The notes beneath the pieces were generated by a model, which saw only the letters and a list, made by a program, of their open reading frames with translations, had not been told where the DNA came from and made no database searches. Shown here piece after piece: positions 1-7,856 of a stretch of DNA of 35,303 nt. The translations under genes were made by a program, and so were the position numbers. The stretch is from Chloroflexota bacterium (GTDB lineage Bacteria; Chloroflexota; Limnocylindria; Limnocylindrales; CSP1-4): NCBI GenBank assembly GCA_003171255.1, contig PMYK01000040.1, positions 1 through 35,303 on the forward strand. Reading direction: 5' to 3'. The first letter of the stretch is position 1. Each line of letters begins with the position of its first letter.

Positions 1-115
1 CGCTCGCCGGTCGGGGCCGCTCGTCGGGGCCGCTCGCCGGGGCCGCTCGTCGGGGCCGCTCGTCGGGGCCGCTCGTCGGGGCCGCTCGTCGGTCGGGGCC
101 GCTCGCCGGGGCCGT
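1..115. repeat. GC-rich 13-bp tandem repeat
   Basis: The window opens in an array of a 13-bp unit, ccgctcgtcgggg, with variants in which gtc becomes gcc and one slightly longer unit. About eight copies are visible and the array is cut by the window edge. No gene is supported here. The unit shares the gccgctcg core with the repeats at 22.16-22.30 kb. Confidence 0.85.
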
Positions 116-152
116 CGGTTCGCGCGACATTCAGCCTGTGACTCGCTTGTGG

Positions 153-169
153 CGGGAGGCCCGCTCCCG
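153..169 (-). terminator. Hairpin downstream of the HTH-nuclease gene
   Basis: CGGGAG at 153-158 pairs with CTCCCG at 164-169 around a 5-nt loop. It lies 25 nt past the stop of the minus-strand gene ending at 194. No T-run follows, so it is at most a weak or factor-assisted terminator. Confidence 0.3.
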
Positions 170-193
170 GGTCGATTGAACGTCTGAATCGGG

Positions 194-958
194 TCACGAC
201 CCGTTGCCGAAGCCCGAATCGGTGTCCCGGGCACGCTTTCGCCCTCGCTTCAACCGGAACTCACCACTGAAATCCCCCCGGCGAGTCACGGTGTGAATGT
301 CGCGAACAAACCAGATAGCATGCAGGTCCGATTCGGGCCGGGCAAGCCAGCGGCTGACATCGTGGGTCCTGCCGGGAAGGGCGACGCCGAAGATCGCCGG
401 GTGTCGCGCCACCACGCCTCGATGAACCGTGGCCTCTGGCAGCACCAGGACCGACGCCACGTTGGCCGGCTTCCACCCCCGCTCCGTCGCCCATAGGCCT
501 GGGACCACCCGTCGCTTCCGATTGATCGAGGCGAGCAAGTCCTGAACGTCGACGATCCGGGTCTTCACTTCGACGAGAATCAGCGCGGCTGGTTCAGTAT
601 GCCACCCGACCACGTCCACAGACCCACGATCGCCAAAGTGGTTGAACGAATACTCCAGTTCGACCAGCCAGCCGCCGGCAAGCAGAGCCTCAGCAACCAG
701 CCCAACCAGGCGGGCGTGTCTGGCGTCCAGCAACCGATCGAGCTGCGGACCGCGCCATCGAACATCGATCTGGATCCAGGCGTCGAGGCAGGAGGCGACG
801 GACTCGATCGACTCCAGACCGATTCCGGCGAGCCGACCGCGCTCGATCCTCGAGACCATGGACTGGCTCAAGCCGGCGCGTTGGGCCAGATCGGACTGGC
901 TCAAGCCGGCATGCAGCCGGATGGCGCGCAACGACGAACCGAGCTTGGAGTGCTCCAC
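194..958 (-). CDS. XRE-family HTH fused to a PD-(D/E)XK nuclease-like domain
   Basis: 254 aa, GTG start at 958. Residues about 8-60 form a Cro/C1-type helix-turn-helix (LSQSDLAQRAGLSQSMVSRIERG). The C-terminal part contains D115 in GSVDVVGW and then LVEVKT with E130 and K132, the D-x(n)-E-x-K pattern of the PD-(D/E)XK restriction-endonuclease fold, preceded by acidic residues E100 and E102. The tail is basic. It is therefore a DNA-binding protein that may also cleave or grip DNA; a purely regulatory role with a vestigial nuclease fold is equally possible. No methyltransferase or toxin partner is adjacent. It lies 56 nt downstream of the lhr-nei2 operon on the same strand. No clear ribosome binding site precedes the GTG, but a perfect 11-bp direct repeat sits just upstream and could be its own operator. 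Confidence 0.8.
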   Translation of the reverse strand: MEHSKLGSSLRAIRLHAGLSQSDLAQRAGLSQSMVSRIERGRLAGIGLESIESVASCLDAWIQIDVRWRGPQLDRLLDARHARLVGLVAEALLAGGWLVELEYSFNHFGDRGSVDVVGWHTEPAALILVEVKTRIVDVQDLLASINRKRRVVPGLWATERGWKPANVASVLVLPEATVHRGVVARHPAIFGVALPGRTHDVSRWLARPESDLHAIWFVRDIHTVTRRGDFSGEFRLKRGRKRARDTDSGFGNGS

Positions 959-981
959 CGCTTGAGTCTGCGGTCGTCCGA

Positions 982-1003
982 TTACCGCCGGCTTACCGCC
1001 GGC
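982..1003 (-). promoter_or_regulatory. Perfect 11-bp direct repeat upstream of the HTH-nuclease gene
   Basis: TTACCGCCGGC occurs twice back to back (982-992 and 993-1003), 24 nt before the GTG at 958. An 11-bp period puts both copies on the same DNA face, as expected for cooperative binding by a small HTH protein. That the downstream XRE protein binds here is inference. Confidence 0.4.
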
Positions 1004-1014
1004 TGCGCCACGGG

Positions 1015-1287
1015 TCAGCGGCGGCTGATTTCGCGCTCGTACTCGGGGAAGTAGCGGCCGATCACAGACAGGCCAAACGAGCGCAGGATCGATTCCTTCG
1101 GCTCGCGGGCGAGCAGAAACTCGAACGAGCGGCGCACAAGGTCGTACGGATCGGTCGATGCTGGGTCGAAGCGCGAAAGGTCGGCCTCGGAAACCGCGAC
1201 CTCGAACTCAGTGGCCGAGCCGTGGTCGGTGACAGTGACGCAGGCAATCCAGCCGCCGGCGACCGACGAGCATTCGACCGCGATCAC
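1015..1287 (-). CDS. Conserved-looking small protein coupled to nei2
   Basis: 90 aa, starting at GTG 1287-1285. This start overlaps the nei2 stop as GTGA, the classic signature of translational coupling, and ggggagg lies 13 nt upstream. The same frame stays open much further upstream (to about 3018), but that stretch is Arg/Gly-rich antisense-type sequence inside nei2 and lhr; only this end reads as a normal protein. Readable features are a beta-rich N-terminus (GGWIACVTVTDHGSATEFEV) and a C-terminal segment with DPYDLVRRSFEFLLAREPK and RYFPEYEREI. There is no membrane segment, signal peptide or cysteine cluster, so it is probably cytosolic. I do not recognise a named family. Its place in a repair operon suggests an accessory role, but that is inference only. 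Confidence 0.72.
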   Translation of the reverse strand: MIAVECSSVAGGWIACVTVTDHGSATEFEVAVSEADLSRFDPASTDPYDLVRRSFEFLLAREPKESILRSFGLSVIGRYFPEYEREISRR

Positions 1288-2123
1288 GCCAATGGTTGCG
1301 CCTCCCCGGGATCGGGCTGGCAGCCCGGACACCAAAAGGTCCGCCGGTTCAGTCGACCGTGCCGCCGATCGAGAATGGCTGCGCCGCAGCGACGACAAGG
1401 CCTGCCGGCCCGACCATACACCCACAGCCTGCCCGCGCCGCGGCGATCCGCAACTCCCGGATCCGTGGTGACGCGCGCTCCGCCCTCGCGGTTCGCGAGG
1501 AGCAGTCGCCGCGCAGTCAGGATGAGGCGCCCCAGGGCATCGCCATCGACGTCGCCGACGCGGCGGAACGGGTTCACCCGCTCGATAAACAGAACTTCGC
1601 TCTTGTAGATGTTGCCGATGCCCGCGAGTGCCCGCTGGTCGAGCAGCGCCTCGGCGATCGTCAGCGAGGCGCGGGCCGGATCGCGAAGCCGGCGCGCCGC
1701 TTCGACCGCGCCCTCGCCCTCGAACCCGGGCCTCAGGAGGTCCGGCCCGAGGCTCGAGAGAACGGGGTGAATCGACTCGGAACGAGATGCGAAGAGCTCG
1801 ACCGTCGGGGCGTCGAAGCAGACCGCCACCGAGCCGGCGACCTGCAGCACGATTCGGGCGCACGATGGCGGGCGGCGCCAGCGCTCGACGGGCGAGTAGC
1901 GGTGCCACGAGCCGCGCAGACCCAGGTGGGTCCGCAGTTCCAGACCCGAATCGAAGCGGATCAGGAGATGTTTGCCGACCGAGTCGACCGAGGTGATCGT
2001 GGCGCCGACGAGGGCCTCCGCCCGCGGGCCCGGCTGGCGCGCGCTGGCCGCGATCACCGAGCGACCCACCAGATACGGTCGCAGTCCGGCCGCGATCCGA
2101 TACAGCGTGTCGCCTTCGGGCAT
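1284..2123 (-). CDS. nei: Fpg/Nei-family DNA glycosylase (endonuclease VIII type, Nei2-like)
   Basis: 279 aa, a normal length for the family. The protein starts MPEGDT, so after Met removal Pro2 is the Schiff-base nucleophile and Glu3 the acid; the T at position 6 is typical of Nei rather than Fpg. Lys51 (SVGKHLLIRF) is the conserved beta-domain lysine. The H2TH region contains ALAGIGNIYKSEVLF with the phosphate-contacting Asn. A C-terminal zinc finger is intact (C243, C246, C265, C268). The enzyme removes oxidised bases, mostly pyrimidines, and cleaves the abasic site. The ATG lies 3 nt after the lhr stop, and its stop overlaps the next start. The lhr-nei pairing is also known from mycobacteria (Rv3296-Rv3297), which suggests a shared role in oxidative damage repair. 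Confidence 0.93.
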   Translation of the reverse strand: MPEGDTLYRIAAGLRPYLVGRSVIAASARQPGPRAEALVGATITSVDSVGKHLLIRFDSGLELRTHLGLRGSWHRYSPVERWRRPPSCARIVLQVAGSVAVCFDAPTVELFASRSESIHPVLSSLGPDLLRPGFEGEGAVEAARRLRDPARASLTIAEALLDQRALAGIGNIYKSEVLFIERVNPFRRVGDVDGDALGRLILTARRLLLANREGGARVTTDPGVADRRGAGRLWVYGRAGRPCRRCGAAILDRRHGRLNRRTFWCPGCQPDPGEAQPLA

Positions 2124-2126
2124 GGC

Positions 2127-5100
2127 CTAGCGACGCGGACCGGCGCCTGGGCCGCCGAGGCCCGATCGGCCTCGTCGCCAGTAGTCGTCGGCGGCGGCGG
2201 TATCGACCGGTAGGCCCCGGCCGGCCGCGATGACCCGGCGGTTCTGAGGACGGAGTACGTGGCCCCGATAGCCGGCCACGAAACCTGCCTGTTCCATCTG
2301 TGTCCGCCACGGCGAAGCCGCCACGGCCTCGCCGTCGACGCGGCTCACGACCAGCTCGCGAAACCGCCCGTCCTCGACCAGGGCGCGGAGGGCGGCGAAG
2401 GCCGGGCCAGCAACTACCGGATCGTCCAATGCCGGCAGCGTTTGCAGCGAGTGTCCGCCGCGTTCGAGATACAGCGCGGCCGCGCCATCGAACAGGACCA
2501 CGTAGGCACCGGCTGCCCGCTGCAGGGGCCGGCGATCGGCGGCGCCTCGTCGCGGCCAGGCCAGGGCGGCGCCGTAGGGGTTGGCCGGGTCGGCGGCGGC
2601 GAGAAGATGGACGGTCGGGCCGGCCGCCGTGGCCGTGGCGTTGGCCGCTGCCGCTCCGCCGGTCGTCGCCGCTCCGACGGCCGTGGCGCTGGCCGTAGCG
2701 CTGGCGCCCGGCTCGCGCATCGCCCGCAACCGATCCACTGCCCCGGGCAGGGCGAACTGCGCGGCACCGAGCCCGTCGACGAAGTACCCACGGCGTATCC
2801 GACCCGACTCCTCCATCGCCCGAAGTACGGGGTATACGGCGCTGAACCCACCCGCCACGTCCTCTGCGGAAACGGCCTCGCGGGTCAGCACACCGTGGCG
2901 TTCGAGCAGCGCGGTCGCCAGGGAGTGGAGCCGCTGCGTGGCGCGCGTAGCTCCGGGCACCGTGCCGCTCCCCGCCCCCGCGTCGCCGCCGGCGCCGCTC
3001 CCGTCCACGAGTGACCACCGACCGGCAGCCTCAGGCGGGCTCAGCGTCAGTCTCCCCGGCCTGGGTCGCCTCTCGCCCGACGGTCGCCGCCAGCGCAGCG
3101 CCCGCAACGGAGCGAACGTGTCGTTGGTCAACTCGCCGGCCCAGACCAGATCCCACAACGCGTCGAGCACGTCGCGTTCCGAGGCCGAGCCGGCCGCCGA
3201 TTGCAGATCTCGGTAGAACGACGCTCCCCGCTGCCGCAGCCGCTCGCGGATTCGCTCGTGCAACTCCGCCCCCGGGGCAGCCGCCTCACCCGACGTCGGA
3301 TCCAGCACGACCCGCCGGCCCGGTCTGTAGAGGACGATCCGTCCGTCGTCACGACCCAGGCCTCCGGCCCCGACCCAGGCGACCTCGCCGAGGGCGCCGA
3401 GCTCGTCGAGCAGGCGCGGCTGGTAGCCGGCGATTCGAGCCGGCAGAACGTCACGTTCGAGAACGGAGGCCGGGATTGGAACGCCCGCCAGCTGATCGAC
3501 CAACTCCGCCAGTCGCTCCAGGGCCGCCTCGCCCCGAGGCGCCGTCACCGCGCCCTCGCCGATTGGCCTGACGCCCTGCCACGCGAGCAGGAAGCGAGCC
3601 AGCACGACCTGTTCGACCGGCTCCACTTCCCTCCGAAGCCGGGCCAGAGATCGGCGCCGCAGCTGCCGCAGCACGTCCGGATCGCACCACTCCCGCGCCA
3701 TGCCGCCCGGCCGGAACTCGCCGAGCAGGATCGCGCCCGCTTCCAGCAATCCCTCCAGCGCCTCCTCGATCCGAGCAGCCGGAACGGCCCATCGGCGCGC
3801 CGGCTCGCTGGGGTGGAATGGGCCGTGGCTCCGCCCCCACCGAGCCACGAGGCCGGCCAGCGCGTCGGGCACCGACGTGAGGAACGCCGCCGGCACTCCA
3901 ACCAGCAACGCCACTCCCAGGGCGTCGCGGTATCTGGCCGCGTCCTCGATAGCGATCCAGCGCTCCTCGCCGGCGATCCGCAGCGCGATCGCCCGACGCG
4001 AGCCCTCCAGGACGGCAAGCCACTCTCCGGCGGCGAGCGGCTCCACGATCCGAGCCGCCACCTCATCCACCGTCAGATCGCCCAATCGACGCAGCAGGTC
4101 GTGCAGGGCGTCGGCCGATCGCGCCGCCCGTTCCGGCAGCAGCGCCTGGAGCGCCAGCTCCAGATCTGCCAGAGCCTCGGGGTCGATCAGGTCGCGCAGC
4201 TCCTCCTGGCCGAGCAGCTCGCGCAGCAGCTCGCGATCGAGGGCCAGCGCCCCGGCTCGACGCTCCGCAAGCGGCGCATCGCCCTCGTACATGTACGCCG
4301 CGAGGTAGTCGAACAGCAGCGACCCGGCGAAGGGCGAGGCCACGGCCGTCTCCACGTCCCGAACCTCGATCTCGCGCCGCGCCACTCCCCCAAGAACCTC
4401 GCGCAGGGCCGGCAGATCGAAGAGATCGGCCAGACACTCGCGGTACGTCTCGACGATGATCGGGAACGAGCCGTAGCGACTGGCGACGGCCAGCAGCCCG
4501 GCCGAACGCTGGCGCTGCTGCCACAACGGAGTGCGAGACCCGGGCCGGCGCCGCGGCAGCAGCAGTGCCCGTGCGGCGTTCTCACGGAATCGGGCCGCGA
4601 ACATGGCCGAGCTTCCGAGCCGCCCCACCACGAGGTCCTCGACCTCTTCTGCCGACGGGAACAGGAGATCGCGGAGCGCACCACCGGTCGCGGCCTCGCC
4701 CTCGGGTAGCCGGATGGCGATGCCGTCGTCCGACCAGATCGTTTGGGCGCCCTGGCCCAGACGCTCCTCCAGCCGCGCCTCGATGGCCATCGCCCACGGC
4801 GCGTGGATGCGCCCGCCGAACGGCGTCAGGATCACGATCCGCCAGTCGCCCAGCTCGTCACGGAACCGCTCCACCACGATCCGCCGATCGGTCGGCAGCG
4901 ATCCGGCCACTTCCCGCTCTTCCGCGAGATAGCCGAGGACGTTGTCGGCGGCCAGCTCATCGAGGTCGTGGTTCTCGAGCAGCCGCCGCCGGGCCCGGGC
5001 GAGCCCTCGCTCGCCACCGCTCAGGTCGACCTCGAGCTCGCGGACGAACTCGCCAAGCGCCCGGCCCAGCTCGATCGGCCGCCCAAGCCCGTCGCCGTGC

Positions 5101-6890
5101 CAGAAAGGGATCTTCCCGGGCACGCCCGGCGCCGGCGAGACCACCACTCGATCGGGCCTGATCTCCTCGATCCGCCAGCTCGTCGCCCCGAGCGCGATCA
5201 CCTCGCCGACGCGGGCCTCATAGACCATCTCCTCGTCGAGCTCCCCGACGCGCCGGCCGGGCGTACCGGCCTCGCCGACGAGGAACACCGGGTAGAGCCC
5301 GCGGTCCGGGATCGTGCCGCCGCTCGTGATCGCCACGGTCCGAGCGTCGCGCCGCCCCGCAACGACCCCCGTCTCACGGTCCCACACGACTCGCGCCTTC
5401 AGATCGGCGAACTCGTCGGAGGGGTACGCGCCGGCAAGCATGCCGAGCACGGCCTCGAACGCGTCGCGCGTCAGGCTCTCGTATGGGGCGGCCCGTCGCA
5501 CCGTCTCGAACAACTCGTCCGCGGCCCAGGATTCGCGGACCGTCATGGCCACGATCTGCTGGGCCAGCACGTCGAGCGGGTTGCGCGGCAGCTTTGTCTC
5601 TTCGATCGCGCCCTGGTGCATGCGCGCGGTGACAACCGCGGTTTCGAGCAGGTCGCCGCGGTACTTGGGGAAGAAGACGCCGCGGCTCGGCTCGCCGACC
5701 TGATGGCCGGCCCGACCGACGCGCTGCAGCCCGCTGGCGACGCTGGTTGGTGACTCGACCTGGATTACCAGATCGACGGCGCCCATGTCTATGCCGAGCT
5801 CGAGCGAGCTGGTGGCGACGATGGCCGGCAGCCGGCCGGCCTTGAGCGCCTCCTCGATCTGGACGCGCTGCTCGCGGGCGAGCGATCCATGGTGGGCCCG
5901 GACGAGCTCCTCGCCCGCCAGCTCGTTGAGCTTGTTGGCCAGCCGCTCGGCCAGCCGGCGCGAGTTGCAGAAGATGATGGTGGAGTGGTGCTCGCGGATC
6001 AGCTCGAGGATGCGCGGGTGGATCGCCGGCCAGATGCTGTGGCGCGCCTCCGGGCCGCCGACGGGGCCGCCGGGCTGCTCATCGGGCGGCAGCAGCTCGC
6101 CGAGCTTGCTCATGTCTTCGACCGGGACCCGGACCGACAGCTCGAGCACCTTGCGCGAGCCGGCATCGACTATCTGGACGTCCCGGGACTCCCCTGCCCT
6201 GCCGGGCCCGATACCGCCGAGGAAGCGGGCGATCGTCTCCACGGGCCGCTGCGTCGCCGACAGCCCGATCCGCTGCGGCGGCCGCACGGCCAGCTTCTCC
6301 AACCGCTCGAGGCTCAGAGCGAGGTGGGCGCCGCGCTTGGTCCCAGCCACGGCGTGGACCTCGTCGATGATCACGTGCTCGACGCCGCGCAGGATCTCGG
6401 ACGCCTGGCTGGTCAGGATCAGATAGAGCGATTCGGGTGTGGTGATGAGGATGTCCGGCGGGTTGCGGACGAGGTGGCGCCGCTCGTCGGCCGGGGTGTC
6501 GCCGGTCCGGACGCCGACTTCGATCCGGGGCGCCGGCTCGCCCAAACGAGCCGCCTCGAGCCCGATCCCCACCAGCGGCGCCCGCAGGTTGCGCTCGACA
6601 TCGTAGATGAGCGCCTTGAGCGGCGAGATGTACAGGACGCGGACGGTCGGCGTCTTCGGCCGCGGCTCGCGGGCCAGGCGGTCGAGAGTCCAGAGGAACG
6701 CGGCCAGGGTCTTGCCACTGCCGGTGGGGGCGTGGATCAGGGTGTGGCGACCGGCCGCGATGCTCGCCCAACCCTCGGCCTGGGATGGCGTCGGCGCCGC
6801 GAAGGCCGAGCGGAACCATGCGGCCACGGCCGGGCTAAAAAGCGCCAGTGCGTCGCCGGTCTCAGGGGCGGAGCGGGTCGAGGCAGCCAC
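2127..6890 (-). CDS. lhr: Full-length Lhr-type superfamily 2 ATP-dependent DNA helicase
   Basis: 1587 aa, slightly longer than E. coli Lhr (about 1540). Motifs in order: Q-motif-like TPSQAEGW near 34-41; Walker A APTGSGKT at 54-61; TPESL near 151; DEVH box at 176-179; SAT at 211-213; then TSSLELGIDMGAVDLVIQVE and GLQRVGRAGHQ as motifs V and VI. After the RecA pair come the winged-helix and beta-barrel region and the long Lhr C-terminal domain. Lhr enzymes are 3'-to-5' ssDNA translocases that unwind RNA:DNA hybrids and act in DNA repair. Two Gly/Ala/Thr-rich low-complexity stretches lie in the last quarter and may be linkers expanded by GC-rich slippage. It is the first gene of the lhr-nei2-small protein operon. 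The start is GTG at 6890 with no ribosome binding site, but TATACT lies 9 nt upstream, so the mRNA may be leaderless. Confidence 0.95.
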   Translation of the reverse strand: MAASTRSAPETGDALALFSPAVAAWFRSAFAAPTPSQAEGWASIAAGRHTLIHAPTGSGKTLAAFLWTLDRLAREPRPKTPTVRVLYISPLKALIYDVERNLRAPLVGIGLEAARLGEPAPRIEVGVRTGDTPADERRHLVRNPPDILITTPESLYLILTSQASEILRGVEHVIIDEVHAVAGTKRGAHLALSLERLEKLAVRPPQRIGLSATQRPVETIARFLGGIGPGRAGESRDVQIVDAGSRKVLELSVRVPVEDMSKLGELLPPDEQPGGPVGGPEARHSIWPAIHPRILELIREHHSTIIFCNSRRLAERLANKLNELAGEELVRAHHGSLAREQRVQIEEALKAGRLPAIVATSSLELGIDMGAVDLVIQVESPTSVASGLQRVGRAGHQVGEPSRGVFFPKYRGDLLETAVVTARMHQGAIEETKLPRNPLDVLAQQIVAMTVRESWAADELFETVRRAAPYESLTRDAFEAVLGMLAGAYPSDEFADLKARVVWDRETGVVAGRRDARTVAITSGGTIPDRGLYPVFLVGEAGTPGRRVGELDEEMVYEARVGEVIALGATSWRIEEIRPDRVVVSPAPGVPGKIPFWHGDGLGRPIELGRALGEFVRELEVDLSGGERGLARARRRLLENHDLDELAADNVLGYLAEEREVAGSLPTDRRIVVERFRDELGDWRIVILTPFGGRIHAPWAMAIEARLEERLGQGAQTIWSDDGIAIRLPEGEAATGGALRDLLFPSAEEVEDLVVGRLGSSAMFAARFRENAARALLLPRRRPGSRTPLWQQRQRSAGLLAVASRYGSFPIIVETYRECLADLFDLPALREVLGGVARREIEVRDVETAVASPFAGSLLFDYLAAYMYEGDAPLAERRAGALALDRELLRELLGQEELRDLIDPEALADLELALQALLPERAARSADALHDLLRRLGDLTVDEVAARIVEPLAAGEWLAVLEGSRRAIALRIAGEERWIAIEDAARYRDALGVALLVGVPAAFLTSVPDALAGLVARWGRSHGPFHPSEPARRWAVPAARIEEALEGLLEAGAILLGEFRPGGMAREWCDPDVLRQLRRRSLARLRREVEPVEQVVLARFLLAWQGVRPIGEGAVTAPRGEAALERLAELVDQLAGVPIPASVLERDVLPARIAGYQPRLLDELGALGEVAWVGAGGLGRDDGRIVLYRPGRRVVLDPTSGEAAAPGAELHERIRERLRQRGASFYRDLQSAAGSASERDVLDALWDLVWAGELTNDTFAPLRALRWRRPSGERRPRPGRLTLSPPEAAGRWSLVDGSGAGGDAGAGSGTVPGATRATQRLHSLATALLERHGVLTREAVSAEDVAGGFSAVYPVLRAMEESGRIRRGYFVDGLGAAQFALPGAVDRLRAMREPGASATASATAVGAATTGGAAAANATATAAGPTVHLLAAADPANPYGAALAWPRRGAADRRPLQRAAGAYVVLFDGAAALYLERGGHSLQTLPALDDPVVAGPAFAALRALVEDGRFRELVVSRVDGEAVAASPWRTQMEQAGFVAGYRGHVLRPQNRRVIAAGRGLPVDTAAADDYWRRGRSGLGGPGAGPRR

Positions 6891-6899
6891 GAGGCGCCC

Positions 6900-6905
6900 A
6901 GTATA
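6900..6905 (-). promoter_or_regulatory. -10 box of the lhr promoter (near-leaderless)
   Basis: On the minus strand this reads TATACT, followed by 9 nt and the GTG start of lhr. Transcription would begin within a few bases of the start codon. No good -35 box is visible. Confidence 0.5.
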
Positions 6906-6987
6906 TGCGGGCAGCCACGATTAGACCATCCGTTCTACGAGCGGGAGCGCGCCGGGAAACGAACCCCTGGACCGGCCGAAAGGGGGC

Positions 6988-7023
6988 TACGATCCTCGAC
7001 GACGCTTGACGCAGCCGAGGAGG
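6988..7023 (+). promoter_or_regulatory. -10 box and ribosome binding site for the 7034 gene
   Basis: TACGAT at 6988-6993 is a plausible -10 box. GAGGAGG at 7017-7023 lies 10 nt before the GTG at 7034 and decides that start. The promoter would be divergent from that of lhr. Confidence 0.45.
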
Positions 7024-7033
7024 CAACAGCGCC

Positions 7034-7819
7034 GTGCAAAAGGAGTGGCCGTTCGACGGCCTTCGAGGGGTAGTTCGGATGTGGAGCGACCCGGCGCTCG
7101 GGGCCGGGGCGCTGGAGAGATGGATGACCGGCCGGCCACCCGGTAGCGTTGCCATGCTATCGCGCGTCGACTCGCGACCCGGCAGCGGCGAGCCCACGGA
7201 GCCGGACCCAACACCACCGAGTCCTCGTGACCGGATTGTGCGGTTCTGGGTTGAGGGTGGAGAGCGCTGGAGAATCGAGCTTGGGACAGGCGGCGCCGAT
7301 GGGACCTTTGTTTCCGACCACGGCCAATGGCTCCACTGGACCGGATCGACCGCCGTGTCGGGAGAATCGCCGAGCCACCAGCCTCCACCCGGCCTGCCCG
7401 GCGAGGTGCATGCGATGCTCGACCCCGACGAATTGCTGTCGGAGGTGGAGGTGACGCCGACCGGGCGGGTCGTGATCGCCGGACGCGACGCGAGCGGGAT
7501 GATGGCGACGCCCCGCGACCCCGATCACATACTGTGGCCCGGTGCGCAGGAGTTGGGGCTGGCGCTCGACGACCAGATCCGCCTCCTGCTTCGTCTGGAG
7601 CTGCTATTCGAAGGTAAGGCGTTCCACCGACTCGAGTTCGTCGAGCTCGAACTGGACCCGGAGCTTCCGGACGACCTGTTCCGCCTCGATCTGCCCCCGG
7701 GCGTGCCCGTGTTGCGGACTCCGCCGCCGGGTGAACTGGGCCGGGGCAGGCGACCGCCGCGACCCGAGGGTTGGCCCAGGGTCGGCTGGCGGGGAATACA
7801 TCTCCGCTGGAAGAAATAG
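7034..7819 (+). CDS. Hypothetical protein, possibly LolA/RseB-like fold
   Basis: 261 aa, GTG start chosen because GAGGAGG lies 10 nt upstream. There is no signal peptide or membrane segment. A Pro-rich stretch around 50-65 separates a short N-terminal part from a beta-rich body with RIVRFWVEGGERWRIE, DGTFVSDHGQWLHW, VEVTPTGRVVIAGRDASG and FEGKAFHRLEFVELELD. The alternation of long strands, with repeated ways of handling W, D and G, recalls the LolA/RseB half-barrel seen in sigma-factor regulators and lipoprotein carriers, but I cannot confirm the family by eye. The C-terminus is basic (RGIHLRWKK). Its stop is one base before a possible ATG for the following BNR-repeat protein, so the two are probably co-transcribed and coupled. 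Confidence 0.75.
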   Translation: MQKEWPFDGLRGVVRMWSDPALGAGALERWMTGRPPGSVAMLSRVDSRPGSGEPTEPDPTPPSPRDRIVRFWVEGGERWRIELGTGGADGTFVSDHGQWLHWTGSTAVSGESPSHQPPPGLPGEVHAMLDPDELLSEVEVTPTGRVVIAGRDASGMMATPRDPDHILWPGAQELGLALDDQIRLLLRLELLFEGKAFHRLEFVELELDPELPDDLFRLDLPPGVPVLRTPPPGELGRGRRPPRPEGWPRVGWRGIHLRWKK

Positions 7820-7856
7820 CATGTTCGATGATCGACGCCAATTGGAGGGCATCAAC

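Noticed and set aside
1288-3018. Long open minus-strand frame upstream of the 90-aa protein
   Set aside because: The extension is Arg/Gly/Pro-rich and lies wholly inside nei2 and lhr in another frame; only the end after the GTG at 1287 reads as a real protein.
3201-5753. Long plus-strand open frames opposite lhr (about 500 and 336 aa)
   Set aside because: They are Gln/Arg/Pro-rich, lack any motif and mirror the codons of lhr, whose motifs are unmistakable. High GC suppresses stop codons on the opposite strand.
5889-7073. 394-aa plus-strand frame over the start of lhr
   Set aside because: Antisense shadow of the helicase motor region; no start signal and no family resemblance.
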